Notes under the pieces: generated by a model
Seen by the model: only the letters and a program-made list of their open reading frames with translations
Told to the model about the DNA's origin: nothing
Databases searched by the model: none
Source: Thiolapillus brandeum
GTDB taxonomy: Bacteria > Pseudomonadota > Gammaproteobacteria > Chromatiales > Chromatiaceae
NCBI RefSeq assembly: GCF_000828615.1
Contig: NZ_AP012273.1
Coordinates: forward strand, 372,001 to 436,000
Reading direction: 5' to 3'
Length of the DNA: 64,000 bases
Shown here: in pieces, positions 17,531 to 27,342 of the stretch
Layout: the number at the start of each line of letters is the position of its first letter
How positions within the stretch are numbered: position 1 is the first letter of the stretch
Translations under genes and position numbers: made by a program

Positions 17531-18445
17531 TCAGTCGGGCTTTTTCCTGCGCGCCCGGGGATGGGCCTGGTCATAGACCTGGGCCAGGTGCTGAAAATCC
17601 AGGTGCGTATAGATCTGGGTGGTGCTGATATCGGCGTGACCCAGCAGTTCCTGCACGGCGCGTAGGTCACCGGAGGATTCCAGCATGTGACTGGCGAATG
17701 AGTGGCGCAGCATATGTGGATGCACCCGGCGCGGTGCGCCCTGTTCCATGGCACGCCTGGCCAGGCGGCTTTGCACCGCACGAGGGCTGAGGCGTTTGCC
17801 TCGCTGGCTGACGAACAGGGCCGGCTCGTTTTCTTCCGCCAGCTCCTGGCGGATCTCCAGCCAGCGTTGAATGGCGATTCGGGCCTTGCTGCCCACGGGC
17901 AGGCGTCGGGTCTTGCGTCCCTTGCCGGTGACTTCCAGCATGGCGTCGGACAGATCCAGATCGCTCATATCCAGGGATACCAGCTCTGCCAGACGCAGGC
18001 CTGAGGAATACAGCAGTTCCATCATGGCCTGGTCACGCAGATCCAGGGGCTTGTTGCCGGGCAGTTCCAGCAACTGGGCCATCTGGTCCACGTCCAGGGT
18101 TGAGGGGAGCTTGCGTTCTACTTTGGGCGCGCGCACTCCCATGGCGGGATTGCGTTGGATGCGGCCTTCACGTTTGAGATAGTGATAGAAGGCTCGCAGG
18201 GCTGCCAACCGCCGCTGCAGGCTTCTGGCAGACAGGCCCTGGCGGTGCCGTTGTGCGGTCCAGGCACGCACTTCGGCCTGGTTCAGGTTGAGCCATTCCC
18301 GGCCATGTTCCTGCATCCATGCCGCCATGTCCCTGAGGTCGCGCTCATAGGCATCCAGGGTACGGGGGGAGAGCCTGCGTTCCAGGCGCAGGTGGCGCAG
18401 GAATGCGTCCACCAGCGGGTCTTTGCTGGTGGCGCCCGGGGTCAT
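17531..18445 (-). CDS. xerC: XerC tyrosine recombinase
   Basis: A 304-residue site-specific recombinase that, with XerD, resolves chromosome dimers at dif. The N-terminal core-binding domain (about 1-95) is followed by the catalytic domain. Visible catalytic residues are the R in SSGLRLAELV, the K in the TGKGRK turn, the H-x-x-R block HMLRHSFASHMLE, the H in LLGHADISTTQIYTH, and the tyrosine in that same block. It overlaps the upstream DUF484 gene by 4 bp, continuing the dapF-DUF484-xerC arrangement common in gammaproteobacteria. Confidence 0.95.
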   Translation of the reverse strand: MTPGATSKDPLVDAFLRHLRLERRLSPRTLDAYERDLRDMAAWMQEHGREWLNLNQAEVRAWTAQRHRQGLSARSLQRRLAALRAFYHYLKREGRIQRNPAMGVRAPKVERKLPSTLDVDQMAQLLELPGNKPLDLRDQAMMELLYSSGLRLAELVSLDMSDLDLSDAMLEVTGKGRKTRRLPVGSKARIAIQRWLEIRQELAEENEPALFVSQRGKRLSPRAVQSRLARRAMEQGAPRRVHPHMLRHSFASHMLESSGDLRAVQELLGHADISTTQIYTHLDFQHLAQVYDQAHPRARRKKPD

Positions 18446-19116
18446 AGGCGGGAGGCGCTGCTCATGGACTGGAGACTGAGGCTCACCAGCTCGCCGAGGC
18501 GGATGAGAAAATCCACTCCCTTGCCGGAATGAAAGCGCTCCCGGTCCCGGCTGCCAATGGCGAGAATGCCTGACAGGTCAGTGGTGCGGATGGGAATCAG
18601 GGCGGCGGAACCCGCATCACCAGCCTGGTCGCCGAACAGGGTCTTGAGCTTGTCGCCGTTGAGTGGGCCGCAGGTGGGTTTGTCGGTTTCCATGAAGGTA
18701 TGAAAGATGGCCATGCCGGTTTTGCTTATCTGGGCTTCTTCCAGTTCCCGGGTGGAGAACAGTTTCAGTTCCACCGCGTCGGCATTGAAACGTTCGCGCA
18801 GTTCGTCCTGCAGGGTAGTGAGGATGTCCTGCCGGGTTTCCGATTCGATGAGGCGCAGGGTGAGGCTGTGCAGCCGCTGGTTCAGCTGGTCATTGTCCCG
18901 GGCGACGTTGATCAGTTCCTGAAGCTGTTTCTGGTAGGCTTCGGCCTTGTCCTGGAGCATGCGCAACTTGTGTTCGAGCAGGGATACCGCGCCTCCGGTC
19001 TTGTGTGGCACCTTGATATCGTCGAGTACACTGGTGTGGCGCACGAAAAAGCGCGGATGGGTCAGCAGGTAGTCACAAATCTGCTTTTCAAAATCCTGGT
19101 CGATATCACTGCTCAT
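18442..19116 (-). CDS. DUF484 (GAF-like) family protein
   Basis: A 224-residue protein with the usual DUF484 layout: a short N-terminal helical region ([15 protein letters not shown]), a coiled-coil segment (about 50-90), and a GAF-like C-terminal domain ([20 protein letters not shown]). Its biochemical function is unknown in the family. It is regularly found between dapF and xerC, and overlaps both neighbours by 4 bp here. Confidence 0.9.
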   Translation of the reverse strand: MSSDIDQDFEKQICDYLLTHPRFFVRHTSVLDDIKVPHKTGGAVSLLEHKLRMLQDKAEAYQKQLQELINVARDNDQLNQRLHSLTLRLIESETRQDILTTLQDELRERFNADAVELKLFSTRELEEAQISKTGMAIFHTFMETDKPTCGPLNGDKLKTLFGDQAGDAGSAALIPIRTTDLSGILAIGSRDRERFHSGKGVDFLIRLGELVSLSLQSMSSASRL

Positions 19117-19943
19117 AGTTCAATGCTGCCTTGAAAAACTTCGGTTGCAGAGCCGGTCATCCAGACGGGTTCACCTTCGCCCTTCCAGCTTATCACAAGA
19201 TCGCCTCCCCGCAGGTGTACGATGACTTCTTCATCCAGGAGCTGCCGCTGGCGCCCGGAAACCACGGCGGCGCAGGCGCCGGTGCCGCAGGCCAGGGTTT
19301 CTCCAGCGCCTCTTTCGAATACCCGCAGGCTGATTTCGTGGCGATTGTGAATCTGCATGAAACCCACATTGACCCTTTGCGGAAAACGGGAGTGCTTTTC
19401 CAGTATGGGGCCCAGCATGTCCACGGGGGCTGAATCCTGGTCGCTCACCTGCAATACCGCATGGGGGTTACCCATGGACAGGACGCCGGCTTCGATGCTG
19501 GGGCCGCCAATGTCTATCTGATAAACGGTTTGCTGCTCATCAGCGATAAACGGGATTTTCCCGGGCTCGAACACGGGCATTCCCATGTTGACCTTCACCT
19601 GTCCATCTTCCTGCAGGTAGAGACGAATGTCACCCCTGGCCGTACCTACGGGGATCTCATTTTTGCAGCTCAGGCCATGATTGTGCACGAAACGCGCAAA
19701 ACAGCGGGCGCCATTGCCGCATTGCTCGACTTCCGAGCCATCGGCATTGAAGATGCGGTAATAAAAGTCTGTGCCCTTGTGGCGCGGGGTTTCCACCAGC
19801 AGGATCTGGTCGCAACCTATGCCAAAACGCCGGTCGGCGAGAAAACGCAGCTGTTCCGGTGACAGTTCCACCTGTTGATTGATGGCGTCGAAGACCACGA
19901 AGTCGTTGCCCAGGCCGTGCATTTTGCTGAATTGCAGCTTCAT
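19113..19943 (-). CDS. dapF: DapF, diaminopimelate epimerase
   Basis: The 276-residue enzyme converts LL- to meso-diaminopimelate for lysine and peptidoglycan synthesis. Both catalytic cysteines are visible, in [13 protein letters not shown] (about residue 75) and [11 protein letters not shown] (about residue 219). The N-terminus [15 protein letters not shown] is typical. It overlaps the upstream methyltransferase by 4 bp and DUF484 by 4 bp. Together with lysA upstream it makes a lysine/DAP cluster. Confidence 0.97.
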   Translation of the reverse strand: MKLQFSKMHGLGNDFVVFDAINQQVELSPEQLRFLADRRFGIGCDQILLVETPRHKGTDFYYRIFNADGSEVEQCGNGARCFARFVHNHGLSCKNEIPVGTARGDIRLYLQEDGQVKVNMGMPVFEPGKIPFIADEQQTVYQIDIGGPSIEAGVLSMGNPHAVLQVSDQDSAPVDMLGPILEKHSRFPQRVNVGFMQIHNRHEISLRVFERGAGETLACGTGACAAVVSGRQRQLLDEEVIVHLRGGDLVISWKGEGEPVWMTGSATEVFQGSIEL

Positions 19944-20602
19944 GGCATGCGTCCTCGCACGGCCAGGTGGCGGTCGCTGACCCGGGTGGCCTCCAGAAAG
20001 CCCAGTCCGCTGGTCTGCAGTTGCTCAGTCACTTCTTCCAGGGTGTAGGCGGCGTGCAAGGAGGCGTGAAAGTCCCGGCGCAACACTTCGGGAGCGTCGG
20101 CGGCGTATTCCTTCACCAGATCAAGAGCCTGCTCAGGGGTTTCCGGGCGCAGCAGGTCCATGACCAATACCTGACCGCCGGGCAGGATGCATCCGTCGAT
20201 ACTGCGCCACAGATCCAGGGGATCGTTCAGGTGGTGCAGGAGGCTGTTGGATACCACTGCCTGGTATTCCCGCGCCGGTTCGGGGCTGGGAAGGTAGTGG
20301 CAATGCAGGTTGATTTGCTTGTCCAGGCCTTCGGTGGTGATGGCCTGTTGCGCCAGTTCCAGCATGGCTGGAGCGCCGTCCACAGCGTCGATACGGGCTT
20401 GGGGGTAGCGCCGGGCGAGACGCAAGGGGATATCCGCAGGACCACAGCCCAGATCCAGGATGCGGCCCTGAAAATCTTTGGGATGCGCCTCGGCAAACAA
20501 TTCCAGAAACAGCTCGTTGGCGGCGGAAAAGTCCGCTTCAGCGTAGGCCCGGGCCTGGTCTGCCTCGTCCATGAGTTCTTCGGGTTCGGGGGTGCGCTTC
20601 AT
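19940..20602 (-). CDS. class I SAM-dependent methyltransferase
   Basis: A 220-residue Rossmann-fold methyltransferase. Motif I is [16 protein letters not shown] (about residues 48-63), the acidic end of strand 2 is IDAVDGAP, and motif IV is [13 protein letters not shown]. The substrate cannot be read from sequence; a small metabolite is suggested by the UbiE-like LHHL segment. It overlaps lysA and dapF by 4 bp each, so it is co-expressed with lysine synthesis, although no such role is known to me. Confidence 0.85.
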   Translation of the reverse strand: MKRTPEPEELMDEADQARAYAEADFSAANELFLELFAEAHPKDFQGRILDLGCGPADIPLRLARRYPQARIDAVDGAPAMLELAQQAITTEGLDKQINLHCHYLPSPEPAREYQAVVSNSLLHHLNDPLDLWRSIDGCILPGGQVLVMDLLRPETPEQALDLVKEYAADAPEVLRRDFHASLHAAYTLEEVTEQLQTSGLGFLEATRVSDRHLAVRGRMP

Positions 20603-21846
20603 GGGATCAGGTGCTCGCCGCGATACAGGTCAGCCAGGGTCTCCCGTTCACGCACCAGGTAGGCCTGGTTGCCATCCACCATGACTTCTGCGGCCCGGGG
20701 GCGGCTGTTGTAGTTGGAGGCCATGGTGAAACCATAAGCGCCGGATGAACGCACGGCCAGCAGGTCGCCGGGGCTGAGGCTCAACTCCCGGTCCTTGCCC
20801 AGGAAGTCTCCGGTTTCGCACACCGGCCCCACGATGTCATAGGAGCCATCCCGCCCTGTGGCGTTCTGCTCAACGGGGATGATGGCCTGCCAGGCCTGGT
20901 ACAGGGAGGGGCGTATCAGGTCGTTCATGGCTGCATCCACAATGGCGAAGTCCTTTTCCTGCGTGGGCTTGAGATACTCCACCCGGGTCAGCAGGACTCC
21001 GGCATTGGCAGCGATGGCGCGGCCCGGCTCGATGAAGATCCCGAAGGGCCGGTCTGCCAGTTTCTGCGAAACGGCGCGGGCGTACTCAGCAGGAGAAGGC
21101 GGGGTTTCGTCCCGGTAGGTCACGCCCAGGCCGCCGCCCAGATCCAGGTGATCAATGCTGATGCCTTTCTCCGCCAGCCGGTCCACCAGCAGCAGCAGCC
21201 GGTCCAGGGCATCCAGAAAGGGTGACAGTTCTGTGAGCTGGGAGCCGATATGGCAGTCGATACCGGAGATCTTCAGTCCCGGCAGGTCTGCAGCCTTTTC
21301 GTACAGGGCCAGCGCTTCGCCAATGGGAATGCCGAACTTGTTTTCCTTCAGCCCGGTGGAGATATAGGGGTGGGTGCCTGCGTCCACGTCCGGGTTCACC
21401 CGCAGGGCCACGGGAGCTTCCACTCCCATGGCCGTGGCGACCTGGGATAAGCGTTCCAGCTCGGCCTCCGACTCGATGTTGAAGCAGCGTATGCCCAGTT
21501 CCAGGGCGCGCTGCATTTCCTCCGGGCGCTTGCCCACGCCGGAGAACACGATGCGTCCGGCCTTGCCTCCGGCTTTGATGACTCGCTCCAGTTCGCCGAT
21601 GGAAACAATATCAAAGCCGGATCCCAGGCGTGCCAGCACGTCCAGGATCGCCAGGTTGGAATTGGCTTTTACGGCATAGCACACCAGGTGCGGCTGTTCG
21701 GCAAAGGCATCGTCGAAGGCGTGCCAGTGCCGTTCCAGGGTGGCTCGGGAATAGATATAGCAGGGCGTGCCATGAGCGGCGGCAATCTCTCTCAGGGGTA
21801 TGTCTTCCGCGCACAGCTGGCCATTTTTGTAGTTGAAATGATCCAT
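20599..21846 (-). CDS. lysA: LysA, diaminopimelate decarboxylase
   Basis: About 415 residues from the ATG at 21846. A PLP fold-type III enzyme that decarboxylates meso-diaminopimelate to lysine. The PLP lysine is in CYAVKANSN, the glycine-rich phosphate loop is DLGGGLGV, and the catalytic cysteine is in VGPVCETGDFLG. An earlier in-frame start would overlap the lptM gene. It follows lptM by two bases and overlaps the methyltransferase. Confidence 0.96.
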   Translation of the reverse strand: MDHFNYKNGQLCAEDIPLREIAAAHGTPCYIYSRATLERHWHAFDDAFAEQPHLVCYAVKANSNLAILDVLARLGSGFDIVSIGELERVIKAGGKAGRIVFSGVGKRPEEMQRALELGIRCFNIESEAELERLSQVATAMGVEAPVALRVNPDVDAGTHPYISTGLKENKFGIPIGEALALYEKAADLPGLKISGIDCHIGSQLTELSPFLDALDRLLLLVDRLAEKGISIDHLDLGGGLGVTYRDETPPSPAEYARAVSQKLADRPFGIFIEPGRAIAANAGVLLTRVEYLKPTQEKDFAIVDAAMNDLIRPSLYQAWQAIIPVEQNATGRDGSYDIVGPVCETGDFLGKDRELSLSPGDLLAVRSSGAYGFTMASNYNSRPRAAEVMVDGNQAYLVRERETLADLYRGEHLIP

Positions 21847-21848
21847 GG

Positions 21849-21956
21849 TCAACCGCCGGCTGTGTGGTCGTCGGGAAGATACAGGGGGCCCTTGCTGCCG
21901 CAAGCGCTCAGCAGGGGCAAAACAAGAACCAGCAACAACAGCAATCGCTTCATCAT
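21849..21956 (-). CDS. lptM: LptM-type small lipoprotein
   Basis: A 35-residue reading frame starting at one of two adjacent ATG codons. The product has a lipoprotein signal ending LLSAC, followed by GSKGPLYLP and a short acidic tail. This is the pattern of LptM (YifL), a small outer-membrane lipoprotein that helps the LptD translocon mature, and it lies directly upstream of lysA as in many gammaproteobacteria. The stop is two bases before the lysA start. Confidence 0.82.
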   Translation of the reverse strand: MMKRLLLLLVLVLPLLSACGSKGPLYLPDDHTAGG

Positions 21957-22022
21957 TATCAGGGAGCAGGAAAAGAATTGATCAGCTTGCTAGTATAGCG
22001 TTTTTTCGATCCGGACTGTCCC

Positions 22023-22673
22023 ATGGAATACCCCCCCTGTGTGGAAATCAATCCTGAAGGCGACCCCCGTCACAGTGTCATCTGGCTGCATGGCCTGGGG
22101 GCCGATGGTAACGACTTTGTGCCCCTGTTGCCGGAGCTGCGCATTCCTGCAGACAGGAGGGTGCGTTTCGTGTTTCCCAACGCACCCATGCTGCCGGTCA
22201 CCGTCAACAACGGCTATGTGATGCCTGCCTGGTACGACATCTACGCCATGGATCTCATGGCAAAGATCGATGTGAAGGGCATTCTGCGTTCAGCGGACTA
22301 TCTGCTGACTCTCATCGACCAGGAAGTGGAACGGGGCGTGGCTTCCGGGAATATCCTCCTGGCGGGTTTTTCCCAGGGCGGCGTTATCGCCCTGGCTGCG
22401 GCCCTACGCACGGATAAGCCCCTGGCCGGGGTCATGGCCCTGTCAACCTACCTGCCGCGGGCCGTGCCTGTGGACGGCAGCGTACGTCGACGCATTTTTC
22501 AGGCCCATGGCCGCATGGATGACGTGGTGCCATGGCAGGCCGCCATGAATGCCCGCCGGAGGTTGGAAGAGATGGGCCATGACCTCAGTTGGCATGAATA
22601 TGACATGGCGCATTCCCTTTGCGCAGAGGAGGTGGCTGATATGCGGGAGTGGATGCTGGAAGTGTTGGGTTGA
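22023..22673 (+). CDS. alpha/beta hydrolase, carboxylesterase (Abhydrolase_2) family
   Basis: A 216-residue serine esterase of the phospholipase/carboxylesterase family. The oxyanion region is WLHGLGADGNDF, the nucleophile elbow is GFSQGG (serine near residue 116), the aspartate is in GRMDDVVP, and the histidine in YDMAHSLC. Cytoplasmic, with no signal peptide. Divergent from lptM-lysA and followed by a bidirectional terminator. The natural substrate is unknown. Confidence 0.9.
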   Translation: MEYPPCVEINPEGDPRHSVIWLHGLGADGNDFVPLLPELRIPADRRVRFVFPNAPMLPVTVNNGYVMPAWYDIYAMDLMAKIDVKGILRSADYLLTLIDQEVERGVASGNILLAGFSQGGVIALAAALRTDKPLAGVMALSTYLPRAVPVDGSVRRRIFQAHGRMDDVVPWQAAMNARRRLEEMGHDLSWHEYDMAHSLCAEEVADMREWMLEVLG

Positions 22674-22698
22674 GCATCCAGGCAGGATGATTGCCGCA

Positions 22699-22750
22699 CA
22701 AGGATGTCCGAGTTGAAAAAGCCCAAGGAAGGGCTTTTTCAACATCCTTG
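22699..22750. terminator. bidirectional terminator between convergent genes
   Basis: GTTGAAAAAGCCC (22712-22724) pairs perfectly with GGGCTTTTTCAAC (22731-22743) around a 6-nt loop, and CAAGGATG (22699-22706) pairs with CATCCTTG (22743-22750) further out. A and T runs on the two arms serve both convergent genes. Confidence 0.85.
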
Positions 22751-22759
22751 TTAATAGGT

Positions 22760-23329
22760 TCAGGGTTTCCAGTTGCTCAGCAGCATTTCCTTGACCACAT
22801 AGCTCTTCTTCTTGGTGTCCACGCCGGCACTGATTGCGCCACTGAGATTGTTCCTGTTGATGTAGGCGGGAAATATCGTCGCATGGGTGCTGCTGCTCTG
22901 AACTATCACGGATACCGGAAGCACGGAAGTATCAGTTTTGTACAGACCGGTAGCATTGGTATTGTATGCGCTATTACGCACCCAATGGTCACTGTGAAAA
23001 CGGATGCCCAGCACCTTGTCTTGCGGGTACTTGTTTTTCCAGGCACTGGCGATCATGGAACGGAATTTTTCCTTGTCTTTCCCCGCATAAACATCCGGGG
23101 GCGTGGGTTCTGAAGCGACCTTGTTCCTGTTGCTGATGGTGTAACTGGGCTTGTTCTCTGCGCATTTCCTTTCCGCCATACGCCGGAAGCGCTTGTTTAC
23201 CGCCTGCAGGTTGTTGCAATCGACACTGTTGATGTCGAATCGCCCGGATGTCGGGCCTGCCTGTGCGCTGGATGTCATACCGGCAATCAACAGCAGGGAA
23301 GAGCAGGTGACCAGTTTTATTGCATTCAT
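22760..23329 (-). CDS. exported protein of unknown function
   Basis: A 189-residue protein with a clear signal peptide (LVTCSSLLLIAGMTSSAQA) and a mature part with two cysteines near the start (SVDCNNL, ERKCAEN). The C-terminal half is beta-rich (LPVSVIVQSSSTHATIFPAY). I do not recognise the family. The segment AWKNKYPQDKVLGIRFHSDH is loosely like ARKTLSKPKYGVGRIERLVI in the exported protein at 27417, so the two may share a C-terminal domain. Unknown role. Confidence 0.7.
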   Translation of the reverse strand: MNAIKLVTCSSLLLIAGMTSSAQAGPTSGRFDINSVDCNNLQAVNKRFRRMAERKCAENKPSYTISNRNKVASEPTPPDVYAGKDKEKFRSMIASAWKNKYPQDKVLGIRFHSDHWVRNSAYNTNATGLYKTDTSVLPVSVIVQSSSTHATIFPAYINRNNLSGAISAGVDTKKKSYVVKEMLLSNWKP

Positions 23330-23403
23330 TGTTTGGCTCCTTTGGGTTTTGATAATGCCAGCGCAGGAGGGCTGGCAGGTCAGTATCTGTCACTTTCAGG
23401 GCA

Positions 23404-25140
23404 TCAAAATTTTGTCAAAACTGCAGGCTTGAATGACCAGGCGGTACCTGAACAAGTGTTCAGGCAGCCAATGGTAGTGAGCAGGTCATAGGTGACGGGC
23501 ATGCTGTCCATAGCTGGCAGCAGAATGTTTTCCACGACTGCGCCCCGGCTCATGGATTCATACAAAGTGCCGATGCCATACAGCAATTGGGCGCTGGTAA
23601 CAGGACCAGTGCTGCTTTGATAAGTGGCCTGGATCATGATCTCAGGCTCAGTTTGCCAGGAGGATTCGTTCAGGTTTTCAAAATCCAGTTGCCGTATGAT
23701 GTTCTCAAGATTTTTCCGTGATATCTCCTGAGGCTGATCTGCGCTTGACGTTTTCAGTGGGCCGTAGGCCATGGGCAGGTGCAGGGTATTCGGTTGACTG
23801 TCGGTGCCGGTACCGGCTGAAAACACATATCTGGCTGGATCGTTCAAGGCCATGGTTAGCAGCACGAACCAGTCCCGCAGGGAATAGTAGTTGCTTCCGT
23901 CCGTCACCCAATCGGGCGGACGGCTGTCCCAGTTTTTCAGTCCCCAGCGCGTCATGCGCAGAAGTTGTCGCGGTGAAACCTCCCAGTAGGCTTCCGGAGC
24001 CACCATGTTGATCACCTCCTTGCTGCTGACAAAACGGGAGTTCGGATTGCCGGGAAGTACCTCGTCCAGCAGATAATCCAGGGTGGCGAGACTCTGCTGG
24101 TAGTAGCGTTCTTTTTCTTCTGGCGTATTCAACAATTCCTGAGGCAGTTCCGGATTTTGGGGATGAGCATAGCCATAGATGGTGGGACTGTTCTGGGGGA
24201 TCTGCTTCGTGTACAGGTACTTTGAGGCCAGCCCGGTGAGTATGATGTTGGGTCTTTGCCTGTCCAGGCCCTCAAGCATGCTTGCGGCAAAAACCGGCCC
24301 CTTGAGAGGGTCAATTCCCCGGGTGCCATCCATCGGGCTGCCGCCATTCATCTTGATGACATTGTCTGCCCAGAACAGAGTCGATGAAGTTCGATGATCT
24401 GGTGTCAGCCGCTGCATGAGCGCTGCCACCTTCTCCCGCTTGTCTTCCTGTCCGAACGGCCCGTGATCGGGATACCCAAAGCCCAGGAGGCGTTCCGGTA
24501 ACAGCTTTCTTGCGGCATGGCTGGCAGGCCCGCTTTCGTAAGCCGTATCCGCGAGCAGGTAGGAACCGCTGACGACCTGCACCGGACCCAGGTTCTCTTC
24601 CACTGCCTGTATACCGCCTCCCTCCGAGGCAATGCAGCCGCCGTAGACCACATCCTTCATGCAGCCCAGCCAGTCCACCATGCCTTCCACCAGCTCTGTC
24701 CAGGATGTATCTTCGGTGAAATCTACTTGAGGGCGGTTCAGGTAAGTGGCTTCGTGATGGGCATGATAGCCAAATTCGACCACCCCGGTATCTGCCGCGT
24801 CGCGCAGTAGATCGACGACTCCGGTTTGGGGGTTACGTTCGGTGATGGCCCGAGCGTCCGTTCCCTGGAACATGATGGTCCATGTCAGATGCGCATCAGG
24901 ATGTGCTGCAGCTCGTGCCTCCACTTCCGGAATCAGCCGCAGATAGCGTTCTTCGCTCAACTCATGATTGAATGGGTCTTCTGTATGAGTGAACAGGAAG
25001 AAATACAAAGGTTGCTTTGGGGGGCTCTCATGATCACATTTTAGGCATTCCGGCGGCTTGAATTCGGCGGATGCAATGATGGTTATAGACAGCAGCCAGC
25101 CTGCCATCAGCCATGGTAGCTTCTTTTGTGGATGATTCAT
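23404..25140 (-). CDS. exported protein, possible polysaccharide-deacetylase-like fold
   Basis: A 578-residue protein with a signal peptide (WLLSITIIASA). The N-terminal half has FTHTEDPFNHELS, LTWTIMFQG and VVEFGYHAHHEA, which suggest the metal-binding Asp/His pattern of glycoside hydrolase/deacetylase barrels, but I cannot confirm the family. Several cysteines (CLKCDH, GCIASEGGG, GCLNTCSGT) may form disulfides. It is divergent from the repeat protein at 25565. Two other unknown exported genes flank it. Confidence 0.7.
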   Translation of the reverse strand: MNHPQKKLPWLMAGWLLSITIIASAEFKPPECLKCDHESPPKQPLYFFLFTHTEDPFNHELSEERYLRLIPEVEARAAAHPDAHLTWTIMFQGTDARAITERNPQTGVVDLLRDAADTGVVEFGYHAHHEATYLNRPQVDFTEDTSWTELVEGMVDWLGCMKDVVYGGCIASEGGGIQAVEENLGPVQVVSGSYLLADTAYESGPASHAARKLLPERLLGFGYPDHGPFGQEDKREKVAALMQRLTPDHRTSSTLFWADNVIKMNGGSPMDGTRGIDPLKGPVFAASMLEGLDRQRPNIILTGLASKYLYTKQIPQNSPTIYGYAHPQNPELPQELLNTPEEKERYYQQSLATLDYLLDEVLPGNPNSRFVSSKEVINMVAPEAYWEVSPRQLLRMTRWGLKNWDSRPPDWVTDGSNYYSLRDWFVLLTMALNDPARYVFSAGTGTDSQPNTLHLPMAYGPLKTSSADQPQEISRKNLENIIRQLDFENLNESSWQTEPEIMIQATYQSSTGPVTSAQLLYGIGTLYESMSRGAVVENILLPAMDSMPVTYDLLTTIGCLNTCSGTAWSFKPAVLTKF

Positions 25141-25361
25141 GTTTGCCTCCTTTTCCCGGCTTGGTCAGTGGTTTTGTCCTGAAGCGCGGGTCAACGCTCT
25201 CTATATGACTTCTGGTGTCCGGAATGGCCGGCTTCTGCGTTGCAAAGCTTCGCAATAGCTGCCGCCAAGTGCCATTTACGCTTTGAATCTGGCGATTCTG
25301 ATTCACTTTCTGCTTAACCAGAGGTTCCTTGGCTACGTTAAACGCAACATTTCTTCCCTGG

Positions 25362-25564
25362 TTGACAGGAAGATGGGAAATTTTCTACAAGGATGGTTGT
25401 GGCATGAACTTACGGCCCCACGCATGGGTAAAAGATGGGTTCCGGGATGCCCGCCACGCCAAGGGGGTATAAACTATCAGCCGGAACCCGCTGACAGACG
25501 TGCCTGTTCCACTGCGGGGTGACGATCTGCTGTTGCGGCTGCGGGCCGTATGGGAAACACAACA
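25362..25564 (+). promoter_or_regulatory. candidate promoter and structured 5' leader
   Basis: TTGACA (25362-25367), a 17-bp spacer and CTACAA (25385-25390) make a plausible sigma-70 promoter for the gene at 25565. The leader would be about 170 nt. It contains a perfect 9-bp inverted repeat, GGGTTCCGG (25437-25445) with CCGGAACCC (25481-25489). I cannot match it to a known riboswitch. The stretch 25141-25361 upstream shows no gene. Confidence 0.4.
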
Positions 25565-27301
25565 ATGAAAACACTACTGCTTGTACTTCTGACCCTGCTG
25601 GTCTCCATGGCTCATGGGGGGATCGTGCTCGAAGATGCCGAAGATGGCACGACCGATGGCTGGCGGCAGAACAACGGTGATCCCGCCTGTCAGTTCGAGA
25701 ACATCTATGATGCGGAGAGCTACAGCCGTGTGATCCGCTTCAATGGCGGGGGCTCCTGTGTGCTGGGATCCCACTGGGCGGGGGGAAGCCATTCCCTGCA
25801 TATCAGCGATGGCGCTACGGTCATTTCCTGGCGCATCCGTACTACGGGTCAGCCCTTCAACTTCTACGTGGTGGCCAGCACCAGCGACGGAGGATACCGG
25901 TTCTTCAACTATGCCTCCGCCAGTTACAATCATGGCCTGCACCATTTCAACCGCTACTATATCCATCATGGCCTGGCCCAGGATCACCAGGTCAATACCT
26001 GGCGGCGCTTTACCCGGGATCTGAGCCGTGATCTGCATGATGCCCAGCCTGATGTGGATATCATCGAGATCCATGGCATCATCTTCAACAACGGCCAGGG
26101 TTCCCTGCTGGACGATATCGTGCTTTATACGCCGGATGAGGCGCTGTTGGAAGACGGTGAGAGTGGTACGGATGGCTGGGGGCTGTTGAACAATCCACCG
26201 GGGTCTTCCATCAACAACATCCCCGACAATGACATGCAGGGCCGACATCTTCAGGGGCATGTCATCAGCCTGGAGGAAACCAATGGCCAGGGCATCGGGA
26301 ACGGTTACAGGCTGGGCGCTCCCACCGGCCCGGATGCCTGGCGACAGCGCGGAAAAAGTATTCTGCAGTGGCGCTTCCGCCAGTTCGGCGGCCCGCCGGT
26401 GCATCCCATCGATACCGGTCACGTGGAAGACCCGGATGCCCTGGAGTTCCGGGTGAGTGTACAGACGGTGATGGGACAGCGGGATCTGGTCTATCGTCTT
26501 GGTGGTCAGCATCTGGGGATCACGGAGAATGGCCAGGCCATTCATCACGCCATTGGCGATGACCGTACTATCGGCTCCACCATCGACGAGCCCAACATTC
26601 CTGATGACGAGGAAAACCCCCTCGGGCTATGGCAGGCCGAAGCGCGGGATCTGCAGCAGGATATTCGTGATTTCGAGCCCCGGAACCGGCTGCTGTCGGT
26701 CAATGCCTTCACCGTGCGCAATGCAGGCCTGGTGGACGACATCAAACTGTTGCCTCATATCTCTGAGAGTTACCGCACGGTATTCGAGGATGCCGAGAAT
26801 GAAAATACCAACGGCTGGTGGGTTTATGATGACGATCCTCCCGGGGCGGGTATTGCCAACCTCTATGATGCCGATCGCCAGAGCCGGGTCATCGAAACCA
26901 GCGGTGATGGACTGAACAATGGTTACGAAATTGGCCGCCGCCATGCGCCCGGTCAATGGCATGATACCCGTGACGATCATGTTCGTTGGAGTCAGCGCTT
27001 TGCCGAGGACTTTGTCGTGTATGTGGCTCTGGATACGACGCAAGGGCCTCGCTACATGCGCTATCGCCCTGTCAATGGGGACATGGGGGTCGATGGCAAC
27101 TATATCGATTTTGGTCTGGGCGCCGGAATGGATGACGGTCAATGGCATACCTTTGAGCGAAATCTGCAACAGGACGTGTCGGCTTTCGAGCCCGGGAACC
27201 TGGTGCTGGCGATCAATGCCTTTCTGGTGCGTGGCTCCGGGCGGTTGGATGATATTCAAACCTTCCACTTGAACAGGATATTCGCGGCAGGGTTTGAATA
27301 G
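25565..27301 (+). CDS. exported protein with three tandem beta-rich repeats
   Basis: About 578 residues from the ATG at 25565; an ATG 15 bp upstream is also possible. A signal peptide (KTLLLVLLTLLVSMAHG) is followed by three repeats of about 170-200 residues. Each opens with LEDAE or similar plus DGW (LEDAEDGTTDGW, LEDGESGTDGW, FEDAENENTNGW), runs through a W-R/F-rich middle, and ends in a DDI motif (LLDDIVLY, LVDDIKLL, RLDDIQTF). The repeats look like carbohydrate-binding beta-sandwiches, by general impression only. The last residues are IFAAGFE, similar to the IFxDGFE tails of exported proteins in some gammaproteobacteria. Confidence 0.75.
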   Translation: MKTLLLVLLTLLVSMAHGGIVLEDAEDGTTDGWRQNNGDPACQFENIYDAESYSRVIRFNGGGSCVLGSHWAGGSHSLHISDGATVISWRIRTTGQPFNFYVVASTSDGGYRFFNYASASYNHGLHHFNRYYIHHGLAQDHQVNTWRRFTRDLSRDLHDAQPDVDIIEIHGIIFNNGQGSLLDDIVLYTPDEALLEDGESGTDGWGLLNNPPGSSINNIPDNDMQGRHLQGHVISLEETNGQGIGNGYRLGAPTGPDAWRQRGKSILQWRFRQFGGPPVHPIDTGHVEDPDALEFRVSVQTVMGQRDLVYRLGGQHLGITENGQAIHHAIGDDRTIGSTIDEPNIPDDEENPLGLWQAEARDLQQDIRDFEPRNRLLSVNAFTVRNAGLVDDIKLLPHISESYRTVFEDAENENTNGWWVYDDDPPGAGIANLYDADRQSRVIETSGDGLNNGYEIGRRHAPGQWHDTRDDHVRWSQRFAEDFVVYVALDTTQGPRYMRYRPVNGDMGVDGNYIDFGLGAGMDDGQWHTFERNLQQDVSAFEPGNLVLAINAFLVRGSGRLDDIQTFHLNRIFAAGFE

Positions 27302-27342
27302 AACCTGAACCCGTATTTTCCGGCGCATGACCGCCATGTTTC

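Noticed and set aside
25574-26548. 324-codon open frame opposite the repeat protein
   Set aside because: Antisense shadow; the plus-strand gene has a signal peptide and clear repeats.
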